Shown: positions 16,627 through 27,261, numbered from the stretch's first letter. The stretch is DNA of 64,000 nt from Hallella mizrahii (GCF_009695775.1 NZ_VUNG01000003.1:62001-126000), one strand, 5' to 3'. Made by a program: numbers and translations. Notes: a model not told the origin generated them from the letters alone.

Positions 16627-19488
16627 ATGGACTACAATTTCAGAGAGATTGAGAAAAAGTGGCAGAAAGAGTGGGTCGACCATCAGACCTACAAAGTCAC
16701 AGAGGACCCTAACCGTCCGAAATACTACGTGCTCAACATGTTCCCTTACCCTTCCGGCGCGGGACTGCATGTAGGTCATCCGTTGGGATACATTGCCAGC
16801 GACATCTACGCCCGCTATAAGCGGCTCAACGGCTTCAATGTTCTCAATCCTATGGGATATGACGCTTACGGACTGCCCGCCGAGCAGTATGCCATCAAAA
16901 CCGGTCAGCACCCAGCCATCACCACCGAGCAGAACATCAACCGCTACCGCGAGCAGCTCGACAAGATCGGCTTCTGCTTTGACTGGGACCGTGAGGTGCG
17001 CACCTGCGATCCGCATTACTATCACTGGACACAGTGGGCTTTCGAGAAGATGTTCAACTCTTACTACGACAACGACCTGAAAAAGGCACAGCCCATCGAC
17101 AAGCTTATCGCGCATCTCGAGAAGCAGGGTACGGAAGGACTCAACGTGGCGCAGGGCGACGACACCGTCAGCTTCACCGCTGAAGAGTGGAATGCCATGG
17201 ACGACAAGCAGAAGAGCGACGCACTGATGAACTACCGTATCGCCTACAAGGGTGAGACCATGGTCAACTGGTGCGCCGGACTGGGCACCGTACTGGCCAA
17301 CGACGAGGTAGTAGAGGGCGTCAGCGTGCGCGGTGGCTTCCCCGTGGTGCAGAAGAAGATGAGCCAGTGGTGCCTGCGTGTCTCCGCTTACGCCCAGCGT
17401 TTGCTCGACGGTCTTGATACCATCCAGTGGAGCGACTCTATCAAGGAAACGCAGAAAAACTGGATCGGACGCTCGGAAGGTACTGAGGTAGAGTTCCGGG
17501 TGAAGGACTCCGACGTGAAGTTCACGATCTTCACCACCCGTGCCGACACCATGTTCGGCGTGACGTTTATGGTACTCGCCCCCGAGTCTGACTATGTCAG
17601 CCAGGTGACTACTGAGGAGCAGAAAGCCGAGGTGGACAAATATATCGACTATGTCAAGAAGCGCACCGAGCTGGAGCGTATGTCCGACCGCAAGGTCACG
17701 GGTGTGTTTACAGGCTCTTACGCCATCAACCCGCTTACGGGCGATGCCATTCCTATCTGGGTCTCGGAGTATGTGCTTGCCGGATATGGTACGGGTGCCA
17801 TCATGGCCGTGCCGGCTCACGACAGCCGCGACTATGCCTTCGCCAAGCACTTCAATTTGCCCATCATCCCGCTCATCGAGGGTGCCGACGTGTCGGAGGA
17901 GAGCTTCGACGCCAAGGAGGGCATCGTCACCAACTCGCCGCAACAGGGCAAGCAGGGCCTCGACGGCTTCTCGCTCAACGGTCTGACCGTGAAGGAAGCC
18001 ATTGCCGCTACGAAGAAATTCGTCACCGAGAAGGGTATCGGACGCGTGAAGGTCAACTACCGTCTGCGTGACGCCATCTTCTCTCGCCAGCGCTATTGGG
18101 GTGAGCCTTTCCCTGTCTATTACGACAATGGCATCCCTCGCATGGTGCCCGAAGAGTGCCTGCCTATCGAGTTGCCCGAGATCTCAGAGTATAAACCTAC
18201 CGAGAGCGGTGAGCCACCTTTGGGCCGTGCTAAGAAATGGGCATGGGATACCGTAAACAAACAGGTGGTGGAGAATGCCAAGATCGACCAGAAGACTGTC
18301 TTCCCGCTTGACCTCTACACCATGCCGGGCTTTGCCGGCAGCAGCGCTTACTACCTCCGCTACATGGATCCCCACAACGATGAGGAGCTCGTCTCGAAGA
18401 AGGCTGACGAATACTGGCGCCATGTCGACCTCTATGTGGGCGGCACGGAGCACGCCACCGGCCACTTGATCTACAGCCGTTTCTGGAATAAGTTCCTCCA
18501 TGACTACGGCGTGAGCTGTGAGGAAGAGCCGTTCCAGAAGCTCATCAACCAAGGCATGATCCAGGGACGAAGCAACTTTGTCTATCGTGTGGGCGAGCTT
18601 AGCACCGCCGACAAACCGGTGTTCGTCAGCTACAACCTGCGCAAGAACTACAAGGAAGTAACCCCGATCCACGTATGGGTCAACCTCGTGAAGAACGATA
18701 TCCTCGACATAGAGGCCTTCAAGCAGTGGAGCCCTGAGTACAAAAATGCCGAGTTCATCCTTGAAGACGGTAAATATGTCTGCGGCTGGGCCATTGAGAA
18801 GATGTCCAAGTCAATGTATAATGTGGTAAACCCCGACGACATTGTGCGTGACTACGGTGCCGATACGCTCCGTCTCTACGAGATGTTCCTCGGTCCGGTT
18901 GAGGCCAGCAAGCCTTGGGACACCAATGGCATCGACGGCTGCTTCCGTTTCCTGAAGAAGCTTTGGAGCCTGTTCTGGGAGAACCGCACCGACAAATGGC
19001 TCATCGACGACGCCGAGCCTTCGAAGGACAGCTTGAAGAGTGTGCACAAGCTCATCAAGAAGGTGACCGGCGACATCGAGGCTTTCTCCTACAACACGAG
19101 CATCTCTGCCTTCATGATCTGTGTTAGCGAGCTCGGTCAGCAGAAGTGTCACAACCGTGAAATGCTTCGCGACGTGGTCATCCTCATCGCTCCCTTCGCT
19201 CCCCATATCGCTGAGGAACTGTGGCATCAGCTGGGCGAGAAGGGTTCGGTATGCGACGCACAGTGGCCCAAATGGAACGAGGCTTACCTGCAGGACAATG
19301 AGTTGCAGATGACGGTCAGCTTCAACGGCAAGGCACGCTATCAGAAGATGTTCCCCGCCGATGCCTCTAAAGACGATATCCAGCAGGCTACCCTCGACGA
19401 CGAGCGCAGCAAGAAGTATCTCGATGGCAAGCAGATCGTCAAGGTCATCGTCGTGCCCAAGAAGATTATCAATATCGTTATCAAATAG
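16627..19488 (+). CDS. leuS: Leucyl-tRNA synthetase
   Basis: The 953-residue protein has the class I HIGH signature as HVGH at residues 48-51 (within [16 protein letters not shown]) and KMSKS near residue 725. The editing (CP1) domain includes [11 protein letters not shown] and the Asp in VPAHDSRDY expected for hydrolysis of mischarged tRNA. Bacteroidota LeuRS enzymes are longer than E. coli LeuRS (860) because of extra insertions, which fits. It heads a set with the YitT-like gene 3 bp downstream and rdgB overlapping that. Confidence 0.98.
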   Translation: MDYNFREIEKKWQKEWVDHQTYKVTEDPNRPKYYVLNMFPYPSGAGLHVGHPLGYIASDIYARYKRLNGFNVLNPMGYDAYGLPAEQYAIKTGQHPAITTEQNINRYREQLDKIGFCFDWDREVRTCDPHYYHWTQWAFEKMFNSYYDNDLKKAQPIDKLIAHLEKQGTEGLNVAQGDDTVSFTAEEWNAMDDKQKSDALMNYRIAYKGETMVNWCAGLGTVLANDEVVEGVSVRGGFPVVQKKMSQWCLRVSAYAQRLLDGLDTIQWSDSIKETQKNWIGRSEGTEVEFRVKDSDVKFTIFTTRADTMFGVTFMVLAPESDYVSQVTTEEQKAEVDKYIDYVKKRTELERMSDRKVTGVFTGSYAINPLTGDAIPIWVSEYVLAGYGTGAIMAVPAHDSRDYAFAKHFNLPIIPLIEGADVSEESFDAKEGIVTNSPQQGKQGLDGFSLNGLTVKEAIAATKKFVTEKGIGRVKVNYRLRDAIFSRQRYWGEPFPVYYDNGIPRMVPEECLPIELPEISEYKPTESGEPPLGRAKKWAWDTVNKQVVENAKIDQKTVFPLDLYTMPGFAGSSAYYLRYMDPHNDEELVSKKADEYWRHVDLYVGGTEHATGHLIYSRFWNKFLHDYGVSCEEEPFQKLINQGMIQGRSNFVYRVGELSTADKPVFVSYNLRKNYKEVTPIHVWVNLVKNDILDIEAFKQWSPEYKNAEFILEDGKYVCGWAIEKMSKSMYNVVNPDDIVRDYGADTLRLYEMFLGPVEASKPWDTNGIDGCFRFLKKLWSLFWENRTDKWLIDDAEPSKDSLKSVHKLIKKVTGDIEAFSYNTSISAFMICVSELGQQKCHNREMLRDVVILIAPFAPHIAEELWHQLGEKGSVCDAQWPKWNEAYLQDNELQMTVSFNGKARYQKMFPADASKDDIQQATLDDERSKKYLDGKQIVKVIVVPKKIINIVIK

Positions 19489-19491
19489 TCT

Positions 19492-20496
19492 ATGACCATT
19501 GATCATCGTATCATATACAACGAGGCTAAGGATTATGTAGGCATAACCCTTGGCCTCGTCTTGTATGCTGCCGCCTTCACCATCTTTCTCCTGCCCTACG
19601 AGATCGTCACGGGCGGCGTGACTGGTATGTCGGCTATCATCTACTACGCTACGGGGTTTAAGATTGAGAACACCTACATGATCATCAACCTCGCCCTGCT
19701 TGTCGTGGCGCTGAAGATTCTTGGATGGAAGTTTCTGATGAAGACGATCTATGCTATCTTCACGCTGTACTTCCTCTTGAAGTTCGCACAGGTGCTCATG
19801 CCGATGGATGCTGCGGGGCACTATGTCAAGATTCTCGGACCGGGACAGGATTTCATGTCGCTGCTCATCGGTTGCTGCTTCACAGGATCGGCCTTGGCAA
19901 TCGTCTTCCTCAATAACGGGTCGACGGGCGGAACAGACATCATTGCCGCCTGCGTCAATAAATATCGCGACGTGTCGCTGGGCCAGGTGCTCATGGCAGT
20001 GGACTTCTGTATCATCGGCTCCTGCTTCTTCTTCCCGCAATTCGGCGACTTTCTCGACCGCGCCCACAAGGTGGTGTTTGGTTTCTGTACCATGGTGGTG
20101 GAGAACTTCATGCTCGATCATGTGATGAACATCCAGCGGCAGAGTGTACAGTTCATGATCTTCTCAAAGAAATATCAGGAGATCGCCAACGCCATCGGCA
20201 CGCAGATGGAGCACGGCGTGACGATCCTCGACGGACACGGATGGTACACGGGGCAGGACATGAAGGTGCTCTGTATCCTTGCCAAGAAAAACGAGAGCGT
20301 CGCCATCTTCCGACTCATCAAGATGATCGACCCGCAGGCTTTCGTCAGCCAGAGCTCGGTCATCGGTGTGTATGGTGAGGGCTTCGACAGAATCAAGGTC
20401 AATGTGCCTAAGAAACTCAAGAATAAACAGAATCTTTTCGACATTCCGCCTGCCGAAAATGGCCAGACGGATAACAACCAAACAGATAAAGCATGA
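19492..20496 (+). CDS. YitT family membrane protein (DUF161/DUF2179)
   Basis: The 334-residue protein has about five to six N-terminal hydrophobic segments, including the family-typical [32 protein letters not shown] and [16 protein letters not shown]. The C-terminal cytoplasmic DUF2179 domain (about 240-320) has [13 protein letters not shown] and ends with a polar tail. YitT proteins are inner-membrane proteins of unknown transport function. The ATG at 19492 lies 3 bp after the leuS stop. Confidence 0.92.
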   Translation: MTIDHRIIYNEAKDYVGITLGLVLYAAAFTIFLLPYEIVTGGVTGMSAIIYYATGFKIENTYMIINLALLVVALKILGWKFLMKTIYAIFTLYFLLKFAQVLMPMDAAGHYVKILGPGQDFMSLLIGCCFTGSALAIVFLNNGSTGGTDIIAACVNKYRDVSLGQVLMAVDFCIIGSCFFFPQFGDFLDRAHKVVFGFCTMVVENFMLDHVMNIQRQSVQFMIFSKKYQEIANAIGTQMEHGVTILDGHGWYTGQDMKVLCILAKKNESVAIFRLIKMIDPQAFVSQSSVIGVYGEGFDRIKVNVPKKLKNKQNLFDIPPAENGQTDNNQTDKA

Positions 20497-21098
20497 AAAT
20501 CGTTTTTGCTACCAACAACCAGCATAAGCTGCGCGAGATACGTGAAATCCTCGGTCCTGACTTTGAGATCGTCTCTCTCAGTGACATTGGATGCCATGAG
20601 GACATTCCCGAGACTGGCAACACACTTGAGGAAAATGCCCATCAGAAGGCTGAGTATATCTTTGACCACTATCATCTCAACTGCTTCGCCGACGACACGG
20701 GACTGGAAGTGGAGGCTCTCGGCGGTGCGCCGGGCGTGCACTCTGCCCGCTATGCCGAAGGCACAGACCACGACAGTGAGGCCAACATGGCGAAACTCCT
20801 GCGAGAGCTCGACGGTAAGGACAACCGCCAAGCGCGCTTCCGCACGGTCATCTCGCTGATCACCATGGAGGGCGACAACCCGGTGTGCAGCCGCGAATAT
20901 CAGTTCGAGGGTGAGGTGCGCGGACGCATCGCTACCGAGAAACACGGCACCGAGGGCTTTGGCTATGACCCGCTCTTCATCCCCGACGGCTATGACAAGA
21001 GCTTCGCCGAGCTGGGCGAGGAGATCAAAAACACCATCTCGCATCGCGCTAAAGCCGTCGAGCAGCTCGCCGTGCATCTGAAAAGCGAGATGCTATAA
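20493..21098 (+). CDS. rdgB: Non-canonical purine NTP pyrophosphatase (RdgB/HAM1)
   Basis: The 201-residue enzyme hydrolyses dITP, ITP and XTP to monophosphates, keeping damaged purines out of DNA. Motifs: [16 protein letters not shown] at the N-terminus, the metal-binding [21 protein letters not shown], and the C-terminal [19 protein letters not shown] and [10 protein letters not shown]. Length is normal. Its ATG overlaps the YitT-like gene by 4 bp (ATGA), so the two are coupled. Confidence 0.97.
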   Translation: MKIVFATNNQHKLREIREILGPDFEIVSLSDIGCHEDIPETGNTLEENAHQKAEYIFDHYHLNCFADDTGLEVEALGGAPGVHSARYAEGTDHDSEANMAKLLRELDGKDNRQARFRTVISLITMEGDNPVCSREYQFEGEVRGRIATEKHGTEGFGYDPLFIPDGYDKSFAELGEEIKNTISHRAKAVEQLAVHLKSEML

Positions 21099-21123
21099 TA
21101 GTTTTTTATAGAAGAGATAGAGG

Positions 21124-21168
21124 CTATAGTTTCTATAGCTTCTATAGTCTCTATAGCTTCTATAGAGT
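21124..21168. repeat. Five 9-bp tandem units starting CTATAG
   Basis: CTATAG begins at 21124, 21133, 21142, 21151 and 21160, an exact 9-bp period, with three variable bases after each CTATAG. Each CTATAG is itself a palindrome. The array fills the 101-bp gap between rdgB and porZ, with a further TATAGA just upstream. Confidence 0.85.
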
Positions 21169-21199
21169 CTGTCTTTAACGCCCTTCAATCGATTCCACC

Positions 21200-23176
21200 A
21201 TGAGCAAGTATCGCCTGCTTCTTTTCATCCTGTTCTTTCCACTCCTGCTCCATGCTCAGTGGAAAGCCTATCTGAGCTACTACGACCCTACCGAAATCGT
21301 GGAGGGCGAGGGAAAGACCATCTATGTGCTGGCCTCGGGAGGCCTTTATCGCTACGACCGAAGCGACCAAAGCCTGACAACATACGACAAAACTTTGGGA
21401 CTCAGCGACTGTGGCATCACTCACATCGGATGGTCGCAGAAGGCTAAAAGGCTGGTTATCGTCTACGACGACTATAACATCGACTTGCTTGCGCCCAACG
21501 GTGAGGTGGTGAACATAGCCGACTATCAGAACTATTCCACCACAGACACCAAGACGGTCAACGGCGTGGATGTCAACGGCAGCATGGCGTATCTCTCTAC
21601 AGCCTTCGGCATCGTGGCACTCAACGTGGCCGATGCTGAGGTCACCAACACCTACAGACTGGGCTTCTCGGTCAACTACGCCTATGTCAAGGACGGGTAT
21701 CTCTATGCCGCCAGTGCTGCCCGTGGACTCTACCGCGGCAGGCTGTCCGACAATCTCCTCGACCAAGCCAACTGGACGCGCGTGGGGGAATACACGGCTA
21801 AGCCCGGCACGGTATCGGAAGATCTCAAGGCTCTCGTCAAGACACTGCAACCCGGTGGACCGAAATACAATTACTTTGGATTTTTGAAGATGTATGGCGG
21901 GAAACTGTACAGCTGCAATGATGCCTATAGAGTAGAGGAAGATAGGAACTTGAAAGGTTGTATACAAGTTTATGATGGAAAAGAGTGGATGGCCTATCAA
22001 GACGATATAAGCCAAGAGACTGGAGTGGCTTATGTAGATGTAGGTTGCCTTGAAATAGATCCAAAAGATCCTAATCATGTATTTGCTGGAGCAAGAACTG
22101 GATTATATGAATTTAGAAATGGTAAGTTTGTGCACCTCTACACTTATGATAATAGTCCTTTAGTATCCACATTCGGCAATAACAAAAACTATGTTTCAGT
22201 TCAGGCTTTACAATATGATAACGATAATAATCTATGGGTTATCAATTGCTTAAACAATGAGCAAAACATTTTAGAGCTCAATTCGGATAATAAATGGACT
22301 TCATATTTTCAAGCTCCTTTAAAGGGGCTTGCTCTTTTAAGTCATCCTTTTTTTGATAGAAGAGGATTGCTATGGTTTATTAATGACAGCTATTTGACTC
22401 CGAGTTTCTACAATTATAATATACGTAACAATACTCTCACCTCGTATAGATCTTTTGTTAATGAGGATGGAACATCATTGAACATCAGCTATTTCCACTG
22501 TATTACAGAGGATGATGATAATAATATATGGATAGGCACCAACATAGGACCGTTTATGTTGGAACCTGATCAAATCACTGCCGCTCATCCTATTCTCAAT
22601 CAGGTGAAGGTACCACGCAACGATGGTACTAACTTCGCCGACTATTTGCTCTCTGGTGTGGACATCAGAGCTATATTGGTGGACAAGAACAATCGTAAGT
22701 GGTTCGGTACCAACGGCAATGGCTTATATCTGATTGCTGCTGACAACATCACGACATTGGCTCACTTCACCAAAGCCAACAGCCAGCTGCTGTCTGACAA
22801 TATTCTCTCTTTGGCGATCAACGACGCTACGGGCGAACTCTTCATCGGCACGGATCAGGGATTATGCTCTTACACTGGCAACATCAGCGATTCCAGCAAT
22901 GGCATGACCAAAGACAACGTCTGGGCTTACCCCAATCCCGTGAAGCCTGATTATACCGGTGCCATCACCATCACCGGACTGGAGAATGGAGCCAGCGTGA
23001 AGATCGTCACGAGCAACGGCGTGCTGGTCAACGAGGGCACTGCCAGCAATGGAGAATATAAATGGTATGGCATCAACCGAGATGGCAAGCGTGTGGCCAG
23101 CGGCGTCTATATGGTGGAAGTCGCAACGAGCGAAGGTCAGAAAGGAGTAGTATGCAAAATAGCTATCGTCAATTAG
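21200..23176 (+). CDS. PorZ-like type IX secretion system beta-propeller protein
   Basis: The 658-residue protein has a signal peptide ending LLLHAQ, an N-terminal beta-propeller region with GLYRYDRSDQ-like blades, further propeller repeats (NIWIGTNIGPF, KWFGTNGNGLYLIA), and a C-terminal sorting-type domain starting NVWAYPNPVKPDYTG and ending KIAIVN. This order matches PorZ, a surface component of the type IX secretion attachment complex in Porphyromonas and relatives; usual length is about 750-780, so this one is somewhat short. Roughly 21880-22590 (residues 227-463) is clearly more AT-rich than the flanks, suggesting replacement of the middle propeller by recombination. Assignment to PorZ is likely, not proven. 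Confidence 0.75.
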   Translation: MSKYRLLLFILFFPLLLHAQWKAYLSYYDPTEIVEGEGKTIYVLASGGLYRYDRSDQSLTTYDKTLGLSDCGITHIGWSQKAKRLVIVYDDYNIDLLAPNGEVVNIADYQNYSTTDTKTVNGVDVNGSMAYLSTAFGIVALNVADAEVTNTYRLGFSVNYAYVKDGYLYAASAARGLYRGRLSDNLLDQANWTRVGEYTAKPGTVSEDLKALVKTLQPGGPKYNYFGFLKMYGGKLYSCNDAYRVEEDRNLKGCIQVYDGKEWMAYQDDISQETGVAYVDVGCLEIDPKDPNHVFAGARTGLYEFRNGKFVHLYTYDNSPLVSTFGNNKNYVSVQALQYDNDNNLWVINCLNNEQNILELNSDNKWTSYFQAPLKGLALLSHPFFDRRGLLWFINDSYLTPSFYNYNIRNNTLTSYRSFVNEDGTSLNISYFHCITEDDDNNIWIGTNIGPFMLEPDQITAAHPILNQVKVPRNDGTNFADYLLSGVDIRAILVDKNNRKWFGTNGNGLYLIAADNITTLAHFTKANSQLLSDNILSLAINDATGELFIGTDQGLCSYTGNISDSSNGMTKDNVWAYPNPVKPDYTGAITITGLENGASVKIVTSNGVLVNEGTASNGEYKWYGINRDGKRVASGVYMVEVATSEGQKGVVCKIAIVN

Positions 23177-24309
23177 TTTTTTCCAAAATAACAGGTTGCT
23201 GGCCACTGTGGCTTCTTTATTTAGCGATCAACAGTCTATTTGTATTGAAGTATATCAGTAGAATATCTGTTGGTATGGGGATAGTGGCTACTGCTGTTTA
23301 TATGGTTGGTGTAATGGCACTTATCGTTTTCCTTAAGAAATGGCGCAATCCGTCAAGGAAGACGATCATGTGCATTACTGTGATAGCAGGTGCCATCCTA
23401 TTGATCGCTCAAAGCAGCATCGATCCATATAAGTTGCAAGTAGACAGATGGTCAGCTATCCACAACTTTCTTAATAACCTCTTTCATGGGATTTATCCTT
23501 ATGCAGCCCGTACGCATTTAGGCGGCTATGGTTCTCCCTTTCCTTTCTGGCAATGCTTTCACATACCTTTTTATTTGTTGGGTAATGTGGGGCTATCCAT
23601 TTTTTTCTGTCTCTTTCTATATATTGCGTCAGTGTATCGGTATGTTGCATCCGCAAAGTTGCTTCAACTGATAGCCCTACTATTCTCCTCACCGGCTTTT
23701 GTCTATGAAGTGATGGTAAGGAGTGATCTTTTGAGTAATTTTCTGTTGGTAGCTGCTATCATCAACTATATTTATTATCATAGAATATACTTGCTACAGC
23801 ATTGGCTTCCAATAAGTATGGTAATTGGTTTGATGCTAAGTACACGATTGTCTGCCGCAATACCTTTTGCCGTATACTTTTTATACAGCTATCTCCGGCA
23901 GCCAGCATACATCAAAGTGATGATGCCTGTCGTTGTGTTCGTCACCTTTGTTGTGACTTTTCTGCCATTTGTTTTTTGGAATGGACGCATGCTTTTCTTT
24001 TTCCAATACAATCCTTTTGTGTTACAGACACGGCAAGGTAGTTTGATGGTCGTCGTAATTATCGCCTGTCTGCTTATCTACTTATCACTGACATGGAAAA
24101 ACAGTTACTATAAGATGGAGCGCAATATTGCAATAGTGCTTTTCGGGTTAGTAGCTGTCACGTTCATATATAATATGTTTACTACGCATACATGGACAGA
24201 GCTTTTCCAGTCAAGGTATGATATAAGTTATTTTGATATGGCCTTACCTTTTCTTTGCTTGGGTATTTCTATGTACCGCGATCATTCTTATCCTCAGCTG
24301 GCAGAATGA
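23152..24309 (+). CDS. Polytopic membrane protein, GT-C glycosyltransferase-like
   Basis: The 385-residue protein has about ten hydrophobic segments (for example WLLYLAINSLFVLKYIS, LSIFFCLFLYIASVY, VMMPVVVFVTFVVTFLPFVF). The loop NLFHGIYPYAARTHLGGYGS between early membrane segments, with a short acidic/polar motif before it (VDRWSAIHNF), recalls lipid-linked sugar transferases of the GT-C fold, but no decisive signature was seen. The ATG at 23152 overlaps porZ by 25 bp. Base composition is AT-rich compared with most of the window, like the middle of porZ, so recent acquisition is possible. Confidence 0.6.
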   Translation: MQNSYRQLVFSKITGCWPLWLLYLAINSLFVLKYISRISVGMGIVATAVYMVGVMALIVFLKKWRNPSRKTIMCITVIAGAILLIAQSSIDPYKLQVDRWSAIHNFLNNLFHGIYPYAARTHLGGYGSPFPFWQCFHIPFYLLGNVGLSIFFCLFLYIASVYRYVASAKLLQLIALLFSSPAFVYEVMVRSDLLSNFLLVAAIINYIYYHRIYLLQHWLPISMVIGLMLSTRLSAAIPFAVYFLYSYLRQPAYIKVMMPVVVFVTFVVTFLPFVFWNGRMLFFFQYNPFVLQTRQGSLMVVVIIACLLIYLSLTWKNSYYKMERNIAIVLFGLVAVTFIYNMFTTHTWTELFQSRYDISYFDMALPFLCLGISMYRDHSYPQLAE

Positions 24310-24767
24310 TCAGAGATAGGGACCAACTTAGGTATGACACGGGTGTCGAGAAGATAAAAGATGATGGTAAACAGTGCTGTAAGAAGGGTGAACCATAACA
24401 TTCCTTTTAAGCCTTGACTTAAGTATGGCAAAAAGGCCATGTGCACCAAATATAGTTCTAATGAACATTTGCCTACTTTGTGCAAAATGCCAGAATGGGA
24501 TAATTGCGTAAAGTAGTAGGGTAAAAGTATACAGCAGATGGCTAAGGGCAGCTTTATAAACAGTAATATGTACTGATAGGGTAGAGTTCCCTTATATTGG
24601 TGTATGACGGGGATGGCTTTGGACAAATAGAAGAATAGACCTATAGCGAAACTGTAGAAGAAGATATTTGACACTTTTTTGTAGCTAAGATGATGCACTT
24701 TCTCTATGTTGTCTGAAACAAGCATACCTGCAAAGAAGCTGAACGACTGCTCCGCTTCCATTTGCAT
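24294..24767 (-). pseudogene. Acyltransferase-3 family protein, C-terminal remnant
   Basis: The 157-residue frame holds only the last membrane segments of an OafA/YrhL-type acyltransferase, including KCSLELYLVHMAFLPYLSQ, a conserved late motif. Complete members are about 330-380 residues; the N-terminal half with the catalytic His is missing. No matching sequence continues upstream (24768-25040), where the DNA turns into a gene-free tract next to repeat copy B. It overlaps the convergent membrane gene by 16 bp. I read it as a truncated, probably inactive gene; a genuine short protein is less likely. Confidence 0.65.
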
Positions 24768-25039
24768 TTGACTACCAACAAGAACGAGAAATTATTATGC
24801 TTGCAAAATTAGACATTTTCAGTGAGACTGCCAAATGCTCGAGTATAAATAGTGAGATGGGCAGAGATATTTCCTGGGTAGACGGAGATGCCGACTGAGT
24901 TACCCAACAGCCGGCAGGCCGACTCACGGAGTGGAAGTGAAATATTATTTTTTGTGACAAAATACCTTCAACTTTCTGTTGCATTCCAGAGAGCGAAGAA
25001 GACTGCTGAAAAGCAAAAGCGGTGCTCGAAGACACGGAA

Positions 25040-25329
25040 AACCGTCGTGAAAACGTCATTTCAGTGAGATGTAAGGTAGAAAACGGTACTTTCATGCGAT
25101 GAAAACGGTGATTTGACAAGGTCAGAAAGGCACTCTGAGCAAAAATTCTCTAGAGAATTTTTCATCAAAAAGGCTTTCTGACAATCTCGGAAAATGTTCG
25201 TTTTTCGGAAGTCTTTGTTAATCAGATGATTACAGAACCGCGCTATTTTCGCGAAAATCGGAGCAAGAGGCATGTTGTTCGCAAAGGATCGATTCTCAGC
25301 GCCCGTTTTTTGTCAGTTTACCCGACAAA
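25040..25329 (-). repeat. Intergenic 22-bp-array element, diverged copy B
   Basis: In a 701-bp gap without genes (24768-25468), this stretch repeats the family features in degenerate form: TGAGATG at 25065 and TGATTTGAC at 25109 are 44 bp (two 22-bp periods) apart, a TTCTCTAGAGAATTTT palindrome lies at about 25146-25161, CGCGAAAATCG lies at about 25249-25259, and TTGTCAGTTTACCCGACAA closes it near 25327. Words and general orientation match copies C and D, but the CTAGAG block is displaced, so it may be rearranged. 24768-25039 shows no gene or clear signal. Confidence 0.5.
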
Positions 25330-25468
25330 TGTGCGGAATCGCCTTTGTTGCTTGTGCCATAGCATCGTACCTTTTTTAAAAGAAAGTCATACAACCGACA
25401 ATGCAAGTCAAAAAGATTTTGTAATTTTGCATAATTATCATTTGTAGAAATCATATAATCAAGTAGAG

Positions 25469-26524
25469 ATGAACAATAGTATGAATTATCTCGATAGAAA
25501 CGAGTTTAACTTTGAACCTTCTGACGCAGTAAAGGAAACCTTTAAGAACTTTGATTTGAAGAAGTTCTGCTTCTACACACGTATCTATGACGAAGGTAAG
25601 AAAAGTATCTTCTCGGAATTTCTATCTCATCTTTATGACATAGATGAGAAGCAAATCGTACTGGGATATGGCGCTGAAGACCTGCTGAAGAAGGCTGTGC
25701 ACTTTTTCCTTACTGAAGGAGGCTCAAAGACGATGCTCATTCCTAAGTTCTCGTGGTGGTACTACAAGAATATCGCATCTGAGGTCTGTGGCACTACAAT
25801 CCAGTATCCGGTCTATGAGGAGGGCAACACCTTCAAGTATGACTTCGACGGACTCAAGGAAATGGTAGAGTGTTATCAGCCTAAGATCCTCCTGGTGGCA
25901 TCGCCCAACAATCCTACGGGCAACACGCTGACCGCCGAAGAGATGGAGCGCCTCGTGGAGATGGTGCCCGAGGATACGGTCATTCTGGTCGATGAGGCTT
26001 ACGCAGCCTTTGTCTCTACTGACTCGTCCTATATCAAATCGCTGACAGAAAAGCACGATAATATTGTCATCTGCCGCACACTCTCCAAGTTCTACGGCCT
26101 GCCCGGACTGCGCATGGGCTTCGGTTTTGTGGGCAAGGGCAAGGAGATGGAGCGCTTCTGCAAATATGCCAATATGTATCTGGGATACGACCGACTGTCA
26201 GAGGAACTCGCCATTGCCGCACTGAAGAGCGATGCGCACTACCGCCAAATAGCACAGGTGATGCAGGAGGCCCGCACGATGTACGAGACCGAGCTCGGCG
26301 CGCTGCCTGGTTTCAAGGTCTACAAGAGTGGAGCCAACTTTGTGCTCATCAAGTATCCTATCGTGCTCAAGGAACGTCTGCAGGAGGCTTTCGCCCAGGA
26401 AAGCTATAAGGTGAAGTTTATGAACGAGCCCGACATCAACGAGCACATGCGCATCACGCTCGGAAGAAAAGAGCAGAACCGCACCGTATGCGACACCATC
26501 CTTAAAATCGCCAAACAGCTATGA
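25469..26524 (+). CDS. HisC/CobD-like PLP-dependent aminotransferase or decarboxylase
   Basis: The 351-residue class I/II fold protein has VASPNNPTGNTLTAEEM, VILVDEAYAAFV and the PLP-lysine motif RTLSKFYGLPGLRMGF (Lys near residue 206). It most resembles histidinol-phosphate aminotransferases and their relatives such as CobD-type phospho-amino-acid decarboxylases. It is not with other histidine genes; instead it overlaps a LicC-like nucleotidyltransferase by 4 bp and is followed by LicD, so it more likely makes a phosphorylated amine or amino sugar for surface decoration. That role is inference. A TAATTTTGC box at 25422-25430 is the likely promoter. Confidence 0.8.
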   Translation: MNNSMNYLDRNEFNFEPSDAVKETFKNFDLKKFCFYTRIYDEGKKSIFSEFLSHLYDIDEKQIVLGYGAEDLLKKAVHFFLTEGGSKTMLIPKFSWWYYKNIASEVCGTTIQYPVYEEGNTFKYDFDGLKEMVECYQPKILLVASPNNPTGNTLTAEEMERLVEMVPEDTVILVDEAYAAFVSTDSSYIKSLTEKHDNIVICRTLSKFYGLPGLRMGFGFVGKGKEMERFCKYANMYLGYDRLSEELAIAALKSDAHYRQIAQVMQEARTMYETELGALPGFKVYKSGANFVLIKYPIVLKERLQEAFAQESYKVKFMNEPDINEHMRITLGRKEQNRTVCDTILKIAKQL

Positions 26525-27261
26525 TTGCCGTCATTTTAGCCGCCGGCATGGCCACACGCCTCAGACCGCTCACCGACAGATGCCCGAAGTGCCTGCTGGA
26601 AGTGGGCGGGAAAAGCCTGCTACAAAGGTCGCTCGATGCCTTGATGGAAAACGGCATCAGGATGTTTGTGGTCGTTACGGGCTATAAAGGTGAGATGATT
26701 GAAGGGTTTATCCGTGACCATTATCAGGAACAGATAGCACGCGGTGACGCTGCTTTCAGATTCATCGACAATAAGGACTACGCCACCACGAACAATATCT
26801 ATTCGCTTTGGCTCGCACGGCCGGAGGTCGACGGGCGTGAGTTTCTGCTTCTCGACAGCGACCTGCTCTACGACAGCAAGCTCATCACAGTGATGCTCTC
26901 GCAGCCTGGCGCCGCGCTCTCCGTCAACCGGCATCCATTGGGCGAGGAGGAGATGAAGGTGGTTGTGGACAACGACCATACCATCGTGGCCATCAACAAA
27001 ACCTGCAACCCCGCTGAGGCCTACGGTGAGTCGGTGGGCGTGGAGAAGTTCTCTGCTGAGTACTCGACAGCGCTGTTTCGGGAACTCCGCAAGATGATTG
27101 TCGATGAAGGGCTCAGCAATGTGTTCTATGAAAAAGCCTTTGAACGGCTCATACCGCAGGGACATGCTTTCCGCATGGTCGACACCACAGACATCTATTC
27201 CACCGAGCTCGACACCATAGAAGACTTTGACAAGGCTAAGGAAGACAATGGCAAACTATGA
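26521..27261 (+). CDS. LicC-like nucleotidyltransferase
   Basis: The 246-residue protein has the sugar-nucleotidyltransferase start MIAVILAAGMATRLRPLTD, PKCLLEVGGKSLLQRSLDAL, and the LicC-type motif YATTNNIYSLWLARP, found in CTP:phosphocholine cytidylyltransferases. It should activate a phosphorylated small alcohol or amine as a CDP derivative for transfer by the neighbouring LicD protein. The metal-binding Asp pair is in LLDSDLLYD. Its start overlaps the aminotransferase stop (ATGA) and its end overlaps licD by 14 bp. The exact substrate (choline, ethanolamine or another) cannot be read from sequence. Confidence 0.85.
   Translation: MIAVILAAGMATRLRPLTDRCPKCLLEVGGKSLLQRSLDALMENGIRMFVVVTGYKGEMIEGFIRDHYQEQIARGDAAFRFIDNKDYATTNNIYSLWLARPEVDGREFLLLDSDLLYDSKLITVMLSQPGAALSVNRHPLGEEEMKVVVDNDHTIVAINKTCNPAEAYGESVGVEKFSAEYSTALFRELRKMIVDEGLSNVFYEKAFERLIPQGHAFRMVDTTDIYSTELDTIEDFDKAKEDNGKL

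Noticed and set aside
16573..17943. 456-codon open frame antisense to leuS
   Set aside because: GC-rich codon bias of leuS leaves the opposite strand open; no motifs, and leuS is unmistakable.
18811..20121. 436-codon minus-strand frame across the leuS/yitT junction
   Set aside because: Spans two well-supported genes on the other strand; product is His/Asp/Glu-rich without a family.
24772..25119. 115-codon minus-strand frame upstream of the acyltransferase remnant
   Set aside because: Checked as the possible missing N-terminal half, but it lacks acyltransferase motifs and membrane segments and runs into repeat copy B.
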